Shown: piece after piece, positions 13,799-26,500 of the stretch
Layout: each line of letters begins with the position of its first letter
Numbering within the stretch: position 1 is the first letter of the stretch
Assembly (NCBI GenBank): GCA_021229015.1
Contig: CM037783.1
Location: 24,680,052 to 24,744,051, forward strand
Direction: 5' to 3'
DNA: 64,000 nucleotides
Source: Solen grandis
Taxonomy: Eukaryota; Mollusca; Bivalvia; Adapedonta; Solenidae
The notes under the pieces: generated by a model
Told to the model about the DNA's origin: nothing
Database searches by the model: none
The model's input: the letters and a program-made list of their open reading frames with translations, nothing else
Program-made: the position numbers and the translations under genes

Positions 13799-14649
13799 CT
13801 GAAAGAAATATAACATTTTGAGTAGTTTTGATTTACATATGCTGGAAACAGATATTCATGCAAACCTTTTACATAAAGCATGTTACATGTACTTTTTTCT
13901 ATTAAAATTGATATTTTTGAAAGACTGTCAAATTAAGAAATCAAATATCTAATAGTTCTATGATATGAAAGCATATTTAAGAAATATAAGAAAAATATTG
14001 TATTCAACCAAATAACAATGCATTGAGAGACAAGTGCATTACAAAGCTTGATTATAGAATGATGGCACAAAACAAATACATAAATAATCATAACACATTT
14101 GTGGCCATCTAGCAAGAATGGAGATATTGTTGAAGATTTTGACTTTGCTAAGGGAGACACAAACCACCAGTCTTTTAGGAAAATAATCTTGTAAGAGAAT
14201 ACTTATTTTTGTTTTTACGCGAGGGGTGTTAAATATGATAATTCAAACTTAACAATTTCGCTACAATTGCTGTGTTGGATAAGACGGGATTAGTGTGGAC
14301 CAAGCCTGCATTAATAGACATGTCCAAAAATCTAGGGGGGGGGTAGCAAATTTAAATTGAATCTAGAATTCCTTGGTTGAATACTGTTTAAAAAGATATT
14401 TTTAAAGATTAGTGAATCTATCTATGACAAAGTGTGGCTTAACATCAGATTCATTTAAGCAATTGTAATTTGAAAATAAAGTCCTGCCATTTTACATTTA
14501 GAAAGAACACTCCAATAATGCATACATTGAAAGATACACATTCGATAATGATGTGCCTGTGTATATCCCAATGTTGTGGTTTAGTTATTTTGCAACCTTG
14601 TCTTATATAGAACAATTAATCAAGCTGAAGTGTGTTTCTTCTTTCTCTA
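13799..14649. other. Spacer between the OB-fold gene and the Helitron remnant
   Basis: It probably holds the 5' UTR or promoter of the OB-fold gene. A G-run lies at 14335-14342. No coding signal is supported. Confidence 0.35.
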
Positions 14650-16236
14650 TTATGATTTCTTGTAAATGGAGAAGGTTGGTTTGTGATCAGAACAGTAGGA
14701 TTCCAGAGTACCACATGACAGTGTGCGTTCAAGAGAGCAGCAAGAATAAACATGGTCTAAACAAGAACCATAATCTGTAGTTGGTAACTTAATGAGTTGC
14801 TTCATTTTGTAAGTCTGTTTCAGTAGCTTAACAACATGCAAATTATCTGCAAAATCTTAATTGAAATCACCCAGCATCAAAAAAGTCTCCTCCTCAGAAA
14901 TCATCTGCATCAATTGTCTCATGAAGGATGTGTAATTTGTACATTTGCCTCTGCAGGTGGGCAATATACAAAACAGACCACAACATTTGTTTCATTTTGA
15001 ACCAAAGCACATTCAATATTTGAGAAAGTGTGGGTAGAGAACTGCTTTAAGTTTAACTTTGAGTACACAGCTATTCCATGTGCAGAAGTGCTTTTAGTTG
15101 AACATTGAAAAGTGAAGCCATCTAATTTGTAAATCTTTGAGCAATGAACTGGGCCATACACACGTGTTTCAACAAAGCCAATCAAGTGAGCATTTAACAA
15201 ATTGTCCTCATGTCGTATGTCATCTATATGCTGGGGTAGAGATCAACAGTTTTGAAAGCAAACAATCATTTCCTCCGCATAAGAACTCAGGTCAGGCAAG
15301 AGTGCTTTCAAACGGCTTTCATGTCGAAGACGTTCCATTTCCTCATGTACCTCAAAGGAAGTTCTAATTTTTTCCTCATTAAATTTCAAGATACTAATGC
15401 CTGAAAGTGATGTCACCCTACTAAGACCAACATAATGTAAATGAGACACAGCCCTATTTCCAAAGTGCATACCAGCATTTTTAATAGTCGAGCCTTGTGC
15501 TTTGTGTATAGTTTTCCCAGCCGAGACTACTAAAGGAAATTGACGACGAACAACAAGATAAGTTTTGTAGTGTCTTATAGGAAATGTTCTTGTTGTTTCC
15601 CAGATAGGCACCCACAATGGATCAATTCCATGTTTATACAAATGTTTGTATTTACGCCGCCATGAACAGCCAATTGAAGTGTCATTAAATTGTACCCAGA
15701 CAATGCTACATCTTTCAGAGTTGACAACACGAAAGTCAAATTTTTTTCACTACATATGAAGCCCCATTGGTTAGACCATCACTGACATCAATATTCAAAC
15801 AGATGTCACATGGAACTCCAACCCCAAGTACAAGATTTTTGCTCAGACCCATTGTTTTGCTTGGATCTGAAGACACTTTTGTTAATATCTTTCTTGTATA
15901 GAAGCATTCAAATCCCCAGATATACAGTCTAATGCCTTAATGACAACAGTATCAGCCTGTGGTAGTGTAGACAGGATAGCAGAATTGTGACTACATGCAT
16001 CAGCCTTATTTCAGAAAATGTGAGGTATTTTGGTTAGATTGTCTTTTGAGCTGTCAGTACAACAGTTCCTCAAAACTTCAAGATCTGCTTCTGTTTGGTT
16101 CCCTTCACGCAGTCTGTTCAGCAATAATGCAAATTCTTTGTCGTCTTTTTGCCTCATAATCTTTGTCAATTCAAACAAGAGGCCCAAGGACCATAGACGC
16201 TCACCAGAGTACATCTGCATTTTAAAATGAAACAAT
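14650..16236 (-). pseudogene. Decayed Helitron-type PIF1 helicase fused to AP-type endonuclease
   Basis: Read on the minus strand. 16235-16011 encodes a PIF1-like segment (FELTKIMRQKDDKEF, LLNRLREGNQTE). 15870-15243 carries KTMGLSKNLVLGVGVP, the GKTIHKAQGST motif and HYVGLSRVTSLSG, typical of the PIF1/RecD helicase C-terminus. Directly after FQNC a TGA interrupts what continues as an EEP nuclease: GFVETRVYG (catalytic Glu), LGDFN, then SDHKP near 14680. The disabling changes seen are a stop near 15998, a stop and frameshift near 15890, a frameshift near 15745, the TGA near 15240, a frameshift near 14940 and a TAA after LGDFN near 14860. Helicase plus C-terminal endonuclease is the Helentron/Helitron2 arrangement. 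The Rep domain and the 5' part are absent, so this is a truncated relic. Confidence 0.85.
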
Positions 16237-17149
16237 TTTTTCTCTAGAGGTAAGACTCAAAAACAATAAGGATAGTATCAGCCTAATGAATGAAATTACA
16301 CATGTAAAGTCAAAGTTTGAAAATATGTCAATAATAACAAAATACTTACAGTTCTTACCAAGTGACAACTGATCACAATAACGCAACACAGTGACAGTAT
16401 GGCACAACTGATTCTTCAAATTATCTACAACAGAAAAATAACCACATCCATAAATTTAAAGTGGCAGACTGGAAGTCTGTCTCAGAACTTTCGTCCGCTT
16501 TAAATCGGACTTAATAGTATCATTGGTTATCCTCCAGTTATTGTCCTTGATTGTAAATTAATAAATATTTAGCATACACACATCTTTCCCCTACCACATT
16601 CTGTCCCTTGAGGTTATAATTAAATATCAATGCCAAGATAACCTCATGCACCAAATGGTTATATTTAGAAATCAAAATTAATCTAAAGGAACAGAAAATC
16701 ATAGACATTTTGACACAAATTTTTTAGTCAACTAAAAATGTTACCGGTCATTAAAACTAAAAGAACATTAATGCTTATGAAAGTAATAATTCAAACCAAA
16801 ATTCAGAAATATCAATGATGGGAACTAACAAAATGTCCTTCATCGCTTTTTGTTTACATATCCTTAAGTATTCAGTTCTCGCTATATTGTTATTCTAGGG
16901 CTATATACACTGACATAATTTCACCTTGAGAGTGACGTTATTAAAATTGATTGATCCACGATTCCTAAGTGTGTGTGTGTGGTTTTTTTAATGAAAATGT
17001 TAGGGAAAAAACATAAATACATTCATGTAATAAACAAGAGGACCATGATGGCCCTATATCGCTCACTCTAAAGGCAACCTTAATTATTATGGACCAGAAC
17101 TCTCATACAAGACATAATAATCCTTAGTTTTTAGTTGTGTGTGATGAAG
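16237..17149. other. Gene-free stretch
   Basis: No supported gene. A GT microsatellite lies at 16970-16981. The first bases on the minus strand upstream of the helicase relic no longer align to a recognisable Rep or helicase sequence. Confidence 0.4.
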
Positions 17150-17268
17150 TCACTCACAACTAACTATAGTACCTACATTCTTAGGTTCCATTTCTCTACA
17201 TTTAAAACCGAATTACCTCTCAATTTTGTATGAATGACCAAACGATTGAACAGAATTCAACAATACAG
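17150..17268 (-). repeat. Dispersed repeat, inverted partner of 38168-38285
   Basis: The reverse complement of this stretch matches 38168-38285 through TTCAATCGTTxGGxCATTCA, TACAAAATTGAGAGGT and AAGGTACTATAGTT-like blocks at roughly 85 percent identity by eye. It is non-coding. Confidence 0.7.
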
Positions 17269-17611
17269 TTATGTATTCAGCCGTATTCTGTATAAAACTG
17301 AAGATTATTTGTCAATTCCAGTTTGCTTTCATTTTCTCAATATCTCTAAAAAGTACTGTGGCTGCTGAACCACACTTATAAATACTTGTTCTATTTTTAA
17401 CAGTGTTTTGCTTATTAGGATATATGTAGAGTTTGAGGTGATGGGTGATACTGCAAAACTGAAAAAGCTTTGTTATGACTTAGGTGTACAGTTAGTCTAG
17501 ATACAAGCTTTTAAATATAACTTATCTCGCAAAATAATGTTTATTTTTTATCAAAAATACTATCAGTGTTCTGCAAAGGATTTTGAAATTAGGGGATAAA
17601 TGTCCTATAAC

Positions 17612-17850
17612 CTATAAAAACAAGTAACTGGTAATGCACGCAACACCCGAGTCCCCTAGCGGTGAGGTGTATATTTTTTCCATTATCATAGCAACCAGAA
17701 TTTTAGTCTGAGAAAAATAACAAAGTGACATACAGAATCTTCATACTGCCATATATTTATATAACAAGTTTCTTAATATTATCTTAAATGCTTTTTAAGT
17801 TATCAAGGGACCCAGATTTCCAGACATCTGGACAGATAGATGGATAAATA
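17612..17850 (+). repeat. Satellite-cored element, single unit
   Basis: Begins CAAGTAACTGGTAATGCACG, then GAGTCCCCTAGCGGTGAGG, AAAGTGACATACAGAATC and GGACCCAGATTTCCAGAC, and ends in an eroded GGACAGATAGATGG tract. Same family as 1437, 22681 and 27062. The 3' terminal hairpin is missing. Confidence 0.75.
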
Positions 17851-19784
17851 TAAGTTATCTTTTGAGTCCAACAGCCTTCACACAATTCCTGTTCATTTTG
17901 CAGATTTATGGTCACCAAATTCTGTATGAGACTAAGCTACAATAGTGTAGTAAATAATTTGTATTTCTCTGTAAAAACGTTTTTTGTTGTGTTTTATACA
18001 CAGATTACAAATCATATATATTTACCTATGCATTATAATTTATAACCATGAGAAATCTCAAAGCCAACTATGTTGGAATGTCTTAAGACTTACAGTACCC
18101 TTGGTGTCCGACAAAATTGCTTGCATTTGATTTCCATCATGGGTGTCTTAGGTGGGGACAGAGACAATGATTAATTTGGAGAAGTATTACTTCCTTCAGA
18201 CGTGCCATTATTTGCGTCACTTTCAGCAAACTGTTAATTTCCTAAGTAACTTAAAATTGTTCCATTTTTTTTTTCACAACCAGCCAAGCCATGTTGATAA
18301 CAGATGATAAACAGTTGTTTCAATCAACGCCAATGGTCGAGAACTCCCACTAAGCACTAACTGCTGTCAAACGAGCCAATTAAAATCGATGTTAAAACAC
18401 ACATAGCATACTGCTTTCCGGCTGAGTACATTTTAAGTTTAAGGTTTTGTCCCTGGTAATTTCGTACGCGACATACATCGCACTAGGAGCAATTTTTTTT
18501 ATTTTTTTACTTTTTTGCTATTATGTCACAAAATCCTGTCCTTGGTAGAACACTGTACTGTGACTGAATTGAAGTTCATTTAAAAAAAAACAAAAAACGA
18601 TAATATCGGCTTGCTGAAAAAATATCATGATATTCATGTTACCTCTGAGCTCTAAATTGTACTCCCATTTAAAAAAACTCAGTGAGCACCCAGTAATATA
18701 AAATGGACTCTGTGAATGTGCTAAATTATATGTTTCTTGTTCTCATTAATTTGCATCATCTTAATATTTGCACTCCAATCTGTTTTTATTTTACAGGCTT
18801 AGGACAGTTTTTTATATTTTGTTCAATTATCATTTTTTAATTACAACTGACAATTTATTACATTTGAAAGAAATATAATGATGCATTCACGACTATGTCT
18901 AAGTTAAAGAGAAGGGATTTCTTACGCTAGCGAGAACTGGATACTCCAGGATAACAATTAAACGATTATATTTAAAACCGAAACTTATCAAACGGAACAG
19001 AAAATCAAAGTCATTTCGACACAAACTTTACATAGTATTTTATATATTACAGATTTTACATTTAAATAGCTGAAGGAATCACGAAAATGATTCAAACGAG
19101 GTTAGGACCCAGGCGACTCGATCAAAAGCAAATGTAGAATCGTGAAATTTGGCAATTATTCTTCCTTAAAGACACGTTCCGTGCCACAGTTTGAGAAGAA
19201 AATAGACACAGGCATTTCCAAACCTTAAAAGTATATCGATCATAACAAATAACAAAATACTTACAGTTTTGCTTTGAGGAATCTGAGATGACACAATGGC
19301 GCGAAAATAAAGTAGTCCCAACATCACAGATGTCGCTTGCTTTACACTTTCTAACTCAGATGCTGTTGATAAAGCATCTAAATTTCATGTATAGATATTG
19401 CTTTTTCTCAAGAGTTTTGGAATTTCTCTCAGTGTTCTCTTCTTAACAGACAGGTTTCAACATGTACTATTTTAACCTCAGAACTAATCATGCGTAGTAA
19501 TATCTATCGATGTTAAAAATGACGTGTCAGCTGCTGTCAATCGAATTCAGAGCGTCGTTTAAAGACTTGCTTGCGCATGCGCACGCAGTCTAAAAACTAT
19601 CAGATATGAGAAATTTGTTTCAAGTTAATGATAAGAAAGGATGTGGTCTACGGACGGACCGAAACATTCAAACCAACGGACATTTGCAAAACAATATGCC
19701 CCCTCCCCTTTTCTTTGAAGAGGGCATAGGAGGATATCGGGTTTGAGACCCCGTGTTCAGTCCAAATTTGGTCACGATGAGGTA
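17851..19784. other. Gene-free stretch
   Basis: No supported gene. Low-complexity A/T runs lie at 18495-18515 and near 18580. Confidence 0.35.
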
Positions 19785-19919
19785 TTTCCAGAAATAAAGG
19801 CAAAACTGAGAGGTAGGAAGTTTGATCATATAGAAAAAATTAGGTATGCATCAGTAGTGGACCAGCATAATAGTCATAGTATTTACAATAACTGGGTGTT
19901 GAGACAGCAAATGTGCTGA
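19785..19919 (+). pseudogene. Relic of a mariner transposase C-terminus
   Basis: The plus frame starting TTTCCAGAAATAAAG reads FPEIKAKLRGRKFDHIEKI and later YNNWVLRQQMC before a TGA. This resembles the mariner tail pattern of F-P-x-(L/I)-K...L-x-G-(R/K)-x-F followed by W-x-x-R-x-x-x-C. No catalytic region or inverted repeats are recognisable around it. It is a short, weakly supported fossil. Confidence 0.35.
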
Positions 19920-20506
19920 TGCAGCAGAAAAGAGGCTTGCTTCGCCAAAGGTAAACAAATACCACCTTACCCTATACAAATCAAATACCCAAACCATGTA
20001 CTTCATATTGATGTAAGTATCAAAAAGATGAGATTAATATAGTGAAAAGTATGAACAAAGTCCCGGTAATTCTGAATCATCTCTCGTATTACCCTGTACT
20101 TTGACAAAACATCATGTCCTCATGAAATGGTGGTCAGTGCCATGGAATCCTATGGTACTGTGGTCAGCAAGGAGTAGACATTACAATGAGATTTTCCCCT
20201 GAAAATTCATTGAGTTTTCAAACATATTCAAAACATTTGCTTTATGACATAAACAGTAACATTACAGAACTGTCGGATGGACTTTGATTTACACATATGC
20301 ATAGGAATACATTTCTAATATCAATATTAGCAACTAAATTTTGCAATGAGAACACTTAGCAACCATTTCTGGAGTATAAGCAACACAAAGAATACAAAAA
20401 CGTGGTAGAAACTTTAATGCATCTCCTACCAAAAGTCAGCACCACCTTAAAACAAAGTCATATGGAATCAACCATAAATATTCCTTAAAGTCTTTGTATC
20501 ACTTTT

Positions 20507-23500
20507 CTACATTTTCTTCTTCTTGCTGACCGATGGTGTTGGTAGTGGCAACCTTAACTTGATTGACAGCGCATTTACTGAACCCTTCTCTATCCGGTTA
20601 AGGCGGCACCCCAAAGCTCTGGCATGTTGCTCCATCCTGAAACAAAACCAAATTACATATGTACACTCAAACTGTAAATATTAATCATACTGAACAATCT
20701 TTTACCTCATAAATATTAATGTAAAGACTTATGACCTGATTAATATTAGTTTACCTAACTTTCTATGGTTGATAAAATTATGTTGTTTTTTTATCTTTCT
20801 TTGCACGACTGTGTAGAATAGATGTACACTTATTGTATGAGCAAACAGAGGAGGCTATCTGATAAGCCATCAAAATACATCTACATGAGGTGAAGGATGG
20901 CATCTAGTACTGATACTAGATTTATACCCCCTCAAATGGAAGACGCCATGAACCATTAGTAGTGTCCATTTGTTACAAACCCCATGATTTTGAGCTGGAT
21001 TCCAGCCACTGGCATTTTTTTTTCAACACACATCCGCTGAGAAACAGCACTGTGTCCTCCCTTATCTGTAGCTATACACCAATTGTCACATGTATTAGCA
21101 AAACAAAACCATTTTTATTTCAACCATACGTCTGTTGAACAGTGGTCATAAATGTTTTTTATAAAAAGACTTGTCTCTATGTCATACAATCTAAGACTAG
21201 ACCTATCACTGAAGGCAATTAATACCCCCGTATCCTACCTTGTCTTCATGTAATGTGAGAGTAGGATGAAATGTGATGGGACAAGACACACGTGAGTCCC
21301 ATACTATAAAACCCCCTTCCGTGAAGCAGGGCGGGGGGGAATTGGGGATAGGGTTTAATAATTATACGTCCGGAGATATCAGAGACATAGAATAGACTAT
21401 ATGTTCTAATGAATTCTAAAATATGATGCATGTCTGCATGTTTATCATCATGTAGCATGTAAAGCTCATAGACAATGAAACCATTAGCTATAAACTTTTA
21501 TTTGCCATGAACTGGGAAAATTTGTTTAATAAACGTTTCTACAAATGTACTTACTTGGACCTTTTCATGTGCAAAGCATTCTCCAACTCTGTAGTTTCTA
21601 ATGAAAATTCATCCAAAATGAGACACAGGGTCAGGATGTAAGACGCCAAGGAATCTTTCAAGCGAGTGGTTAAACATCTGTAACATAACACAAACAAACT
21701 TGAATCACATGACACACAAAAAACATTAAAGCTAATAGACCAATTTTGTAAGATAAGACATAGTTGAAGAGGACAGACAGGGCAACATGATTCAAATATC
21801 ATACAGCCCCACCTAATCAGCTGGGGTTTAAAAATGTCAAAATATCAAGTTTTAACAAAAGCACCACCAGGCAGATGCAGACCCTCCTCTGATTTTTTTT
21901 TACTATTCAATAATTTTGTCCCATGAACTAACAATTAAATTATAAAATTTCCTGTTGGTTACTTTGTTCCAAAAAAACAAAAAAACATGCCTGTGGGTGA
22001 AAAAGTTATTGCTCCTAAGTTAGAATCACTGGGTTCTTTAACCCTTTCCCTCATAGAGGACACCATGAAAAGACATATGCGAACAGCATAAAACCAGATC
22101 AGCCTGCGAGTAAGTCGCAGGCTGATCAGGTTATATGCTGTTCGCTGCTCCTCAGTGGTCTGGAAATGAGGATTTTGTAATTAAATTGGGTAAGGTTTAA
22201 CTGTGGTTTTCTGCAGATCAGGCTTTATGTGATACCTATTGAGGGCGTCAAAATGAGTATATATGAGGGAAAGGGTTAAGTGAACATTGGAAAATAGAGT
22301 AACTTAGAGAGTAAAAATAAAGGGGGGGGGGGTATCTAAATCTTGGGGCAGTATCCACAAACCAAACCAATATTAAAATTAAGTTTGATCTGCTCTGTGA
22401 AGATTTGATAACCAAGAAGACTTCTATTAAGTTTCAAACCTATACATGTAATGGTAAAGTAATTCCCTTTGATAGTGCTCTCATGCAAAACTGGCTGTTT
22501 TTCAAGTTGTAAAAGGCCCACAATTTACATTAAACCAGAGCTATCTAACTCGATTACATTGGAGGGTGGGGAAGTGTTGTGTGAAGTATCAATCAGTTAC
22601 ATGCTCAGATATGGCAATGAAAGTTATGGAGAAAAGCTAAACACAAAACTTCACCAAGAAATCGGACTGTTATAGATGTAAGCAAGTAACTGGTGTTGCA
22701 AGCAACATGTGAGTACCCTACCGGTGAGGTGTGTAATTTCTCCGTTATGATAGCAACCAGAATTTTGGTTCGAGAAAAACACAATAAAAGTGACGTGTAG
22801 AATCTCCATACTGCCATCTATTCATATACCAAGTTCATAGTATTATCTTAAACGGTTTTTAAGTTATCATTGGATCTAGATTTCTGGCTATAGTCCCCAC
22901 CGGTAGGGGACTAAAAAGGGCCAAAATTCTTGCAAAAAGCAAGATAACAGAAATAGTTCTCGCATTTTGAATTTAGCCTATGATCTTGTATAAGTGCAAA
23001 CTAGTTTAAAAGCTATAGCTTTTATAGGTAAACAATACTGACCCTAAACTCAAAACTGAACCAGCAAATTTTATATTTTCTAAGTGTAAAAGGGCCATAA
23101 TTCTTGCAATAAGCAATATAGAGTAATTGCTCTGGCATCACAGAGTCAACTGATTATGGTGAATAAGTGTTTTAAGTTTCAAAACAATAGCTTTGTTAGT
23201 TCATGTGGTAAAGCTGACTTAAAACATAAAACTAAACTAAGAAATCCAATATTTTTCAAGTGTAAAAGGGCTATATTCTTGCAAAAGTAAGATAGAGTTA
23301 TGGTTCTTGCATCACAGAGTCAACTGATTATGTTGAATAAATGTATATGACCCTAGTCTAGATTCATACATAATTGAGTGTCATTTTAGTTTCTAAAATA
23401 ATAAAACTGTAAAGTTAAAGTTAAATTTCAAAATTATAGTTATCACTGGTGAAGATTCTTATGTCTACAAGTTTTTTCAACTTGGTAATTAAAAAATTGT

Positions 23501-26500
23501 AGTATGACTAGACACAAGTGGCAATTTAAACCAAAAGTATACAAAATTACACAAATTATAACATAGAATTTGATTTTAAGGGAATTTATTTTAATATCTT
23601 ATTCAAGTTATGTTTTACATTTGTATAAGATTACAAATTTTGTCTTCATGATGACTAAAAATAGCTAAAAAAGGGGGAGGAAGAGGAGAGTGAGTAGGAA
23701 GAGGAAGCAAGAGTGTAGTCATGATCAAATATAACAAGAAATCAAACATGACCCCATCTTGTCTTTATTATATAGGAATTATACTTGTCCTGTCCCATCA
23801 TGTTTTGTCCTACATTCAAAATTCAGGGAGACAAGATTTGAGGCAAGGGTATTAATCACATTCAATAATAGTTCTGGTTTTGTGATTCTTTAAGTTGTAT
23901 ATATGTAGTTACAATGTGGTCCATGACATGTGACGTCTAGACGTAACTCAAATAACCCTGTTATAATGTAACAGCAGTGTATTTTTGGTCTCCAGTAAAG
24001 CAATCTATTCATGCCTTAAAGTAACATTCAATGTTGGGTAAATTTTGCCAATCAATGATACCATGTTGAAGTTAATTCTGTTATACATCAGAACACTTAA
24101 TTACTGTGTGTCTATAACAATCAAAGTGTACATGATATTCATCAGATAAATAATCAGTGAAGAATGAAACTGAAAAAACCAATATCCCACGTTCAAAAAT
24201 TAATATGCAAACGATATACAGTAGTAATAGATTGTTGTATAAAACAGGATGTGAAGAGTTGGGAAAATTGTGATGGAACACTGCACTCGGTTAAGCAGAG
24301 GTGTAAGGAAATAAATATAGTTATATGACATTACATGACATAAACATCCCATCCAATGAAGGATGAAAGAGCATACTGTAAACTGTTACGTCCACAAAGG
24401 CGTGACCTGAGGTGTACCATATCAAGGGTTGACGTTACTAAGGCAAAGAGATTTTCCAAGGAAAATGATTGTCACCCTTGCGGATAAAAATTTGGAAAGG
24501 CATGTATGTGGAAATTTTACATGGGAAGGCCACGTGAGGTATCATAGTATGAATAGTATTCTCTGGATAATGATCTCTCTATACTGTCATCAAATATTGA
24601 CTTGACTTTGAGTATTACCGTCACTTTGACAGTATTTCATTCATATAGCGACGTCCAGCTAATAACAGGTGAAGAAAGACCCTAAATGCATGGAAACATC
24701 CGGGTAGAACCACCGACCTACCGTAAGCCAGCTGGAAGGCTTCCTCACATGAAAATCCAAATGACCCTGCCTGGATTCGAAACCCACGCAGTGAGGGGCT
24801 GAATGAGTGCTTAAGTCAGTGACTTTACCCTCTCTACCACGGAGGCCCCCCATCAAATATTACACACTGACCTTTGCGACTTAGAACCAGCTTGTACAAT
24901 CATGGTAAAGGACTCCAGCAGCTTCTTAGCATCATCGTGTTCCACTTCTCAGGGAGGGGCACTGTAATATATCAATGAAAACACATGTTTAAAACTTGTG
25001 TTGGACACTAGTCATGGTGTATAATGTGTGATATATTATGGTCTTGATGTTATTAAATTTGCACTGTCTTGATTTTTTTTAGAGGAGGGGGGTATAAGGT
25101 ATCACAGCCAATATTTCCATCACTGAAGACTTTGTTACATGGGACAAATATAGTGTAGTTCCATGGTATGTTATAAAATCCATTCACATTATCTTAACAC
25201 CAGGCAAATCCTTTTTTTCATGAATTTTCCAAGTCTGTATTTAAGACTAAGGCTCCTACTATACAGTAAATATTGCCTCAGTGCATTATGAAATATAATA
25301 CTAGTCCCTGAAATATTGATAGATTCAGTAGAATTTAACTATGAAAATACATAAAATATAGACTCAGAGGATGGTAAATCAGGGCCATGGAAGCAACCTG
25401 ACATGAAGAGTCGCAAACAAGTGAGATATACCCAGTATCAGATTTATTGATTTTAAATATCCGGGATGAGAGGATCAAATCAAGGGCCTCCCTCTTCAAA
25501 GGCAGACAACTATAACAATGTAAGACTGACTAATATGATGATAGAAGTAACATACTATGGTATTGTTAAGTGTCTGCTAATAAGCCTATGCAACAAAAGT
25601 CACCCTTAAAGAATACAGCATTTACAAAGGTTAATTTTCTGTAATAATGAAACATTTTTCTCAATCAATTTGCAATACACAAATAAGAAACCCAAAACAG
25701 TAATTACTCTTCTTCTGGTTCAGAAGTTTCGGTGACATCGTATACAGGTGAATCATGAAGGCCAGGTAGCGTAGACACTTGACCCTCTTCCATCGGTCCA
25801 CCTCATTCAAGGGAAGCATCTCAAGGTGATTCAGGATATATTCAGGAAATCTGCAAAGAAAAATGAAAATACATGTCTGCATTCCAGGAAATACCTATTA
25901 CAGTGTCCTCAACTCAAAAATTGCAAATTCCGGATCAACACACAAACGTAAGATATGAAGCCATCAAAGACAATTTTCTGTTACATGTTCATAATAGGTT
26001 TTATACAAAGAAAAATCTCAATTTAAGATGTTTCGTTAATTGTAGGACAAGGTATAGAAATTACATTTCTTTTTCAGTGACTAGAAAAAAAGTGATGCAG
26101 CTTTAAATGAAAATCTCCTTATTGGCCATGATTGCGGTATTCTTGATTGTCCTAATATGGTAAGTTTAAAATTTATTTGTTTTACACGGATTACAAAACA
26201 AGTGATAACTACTTATATGCTTTGGTGGCAGCATATGTGGTCATTATTGTTGGAGGAAACCATGAACCCAGAGGAAACCCAGGGGTCTTATGGGTGACCA
26301 CTGTTGCCTCTCATGTATCTAACCAAGAATTGAATCCAGGACACAATGGCGATCAAAGTGCTTATATGGGAAGAAATCAGTCCCGCGTAAACCCATGTCT
26401 TGACCAGTGAAGCCATGACCAAAGATCCTTTTACATATCATGTGGACCAGGACCAGAAATTACCAGTAACTAGCTTGTACTGGTTTAGAAGATTTAATTG

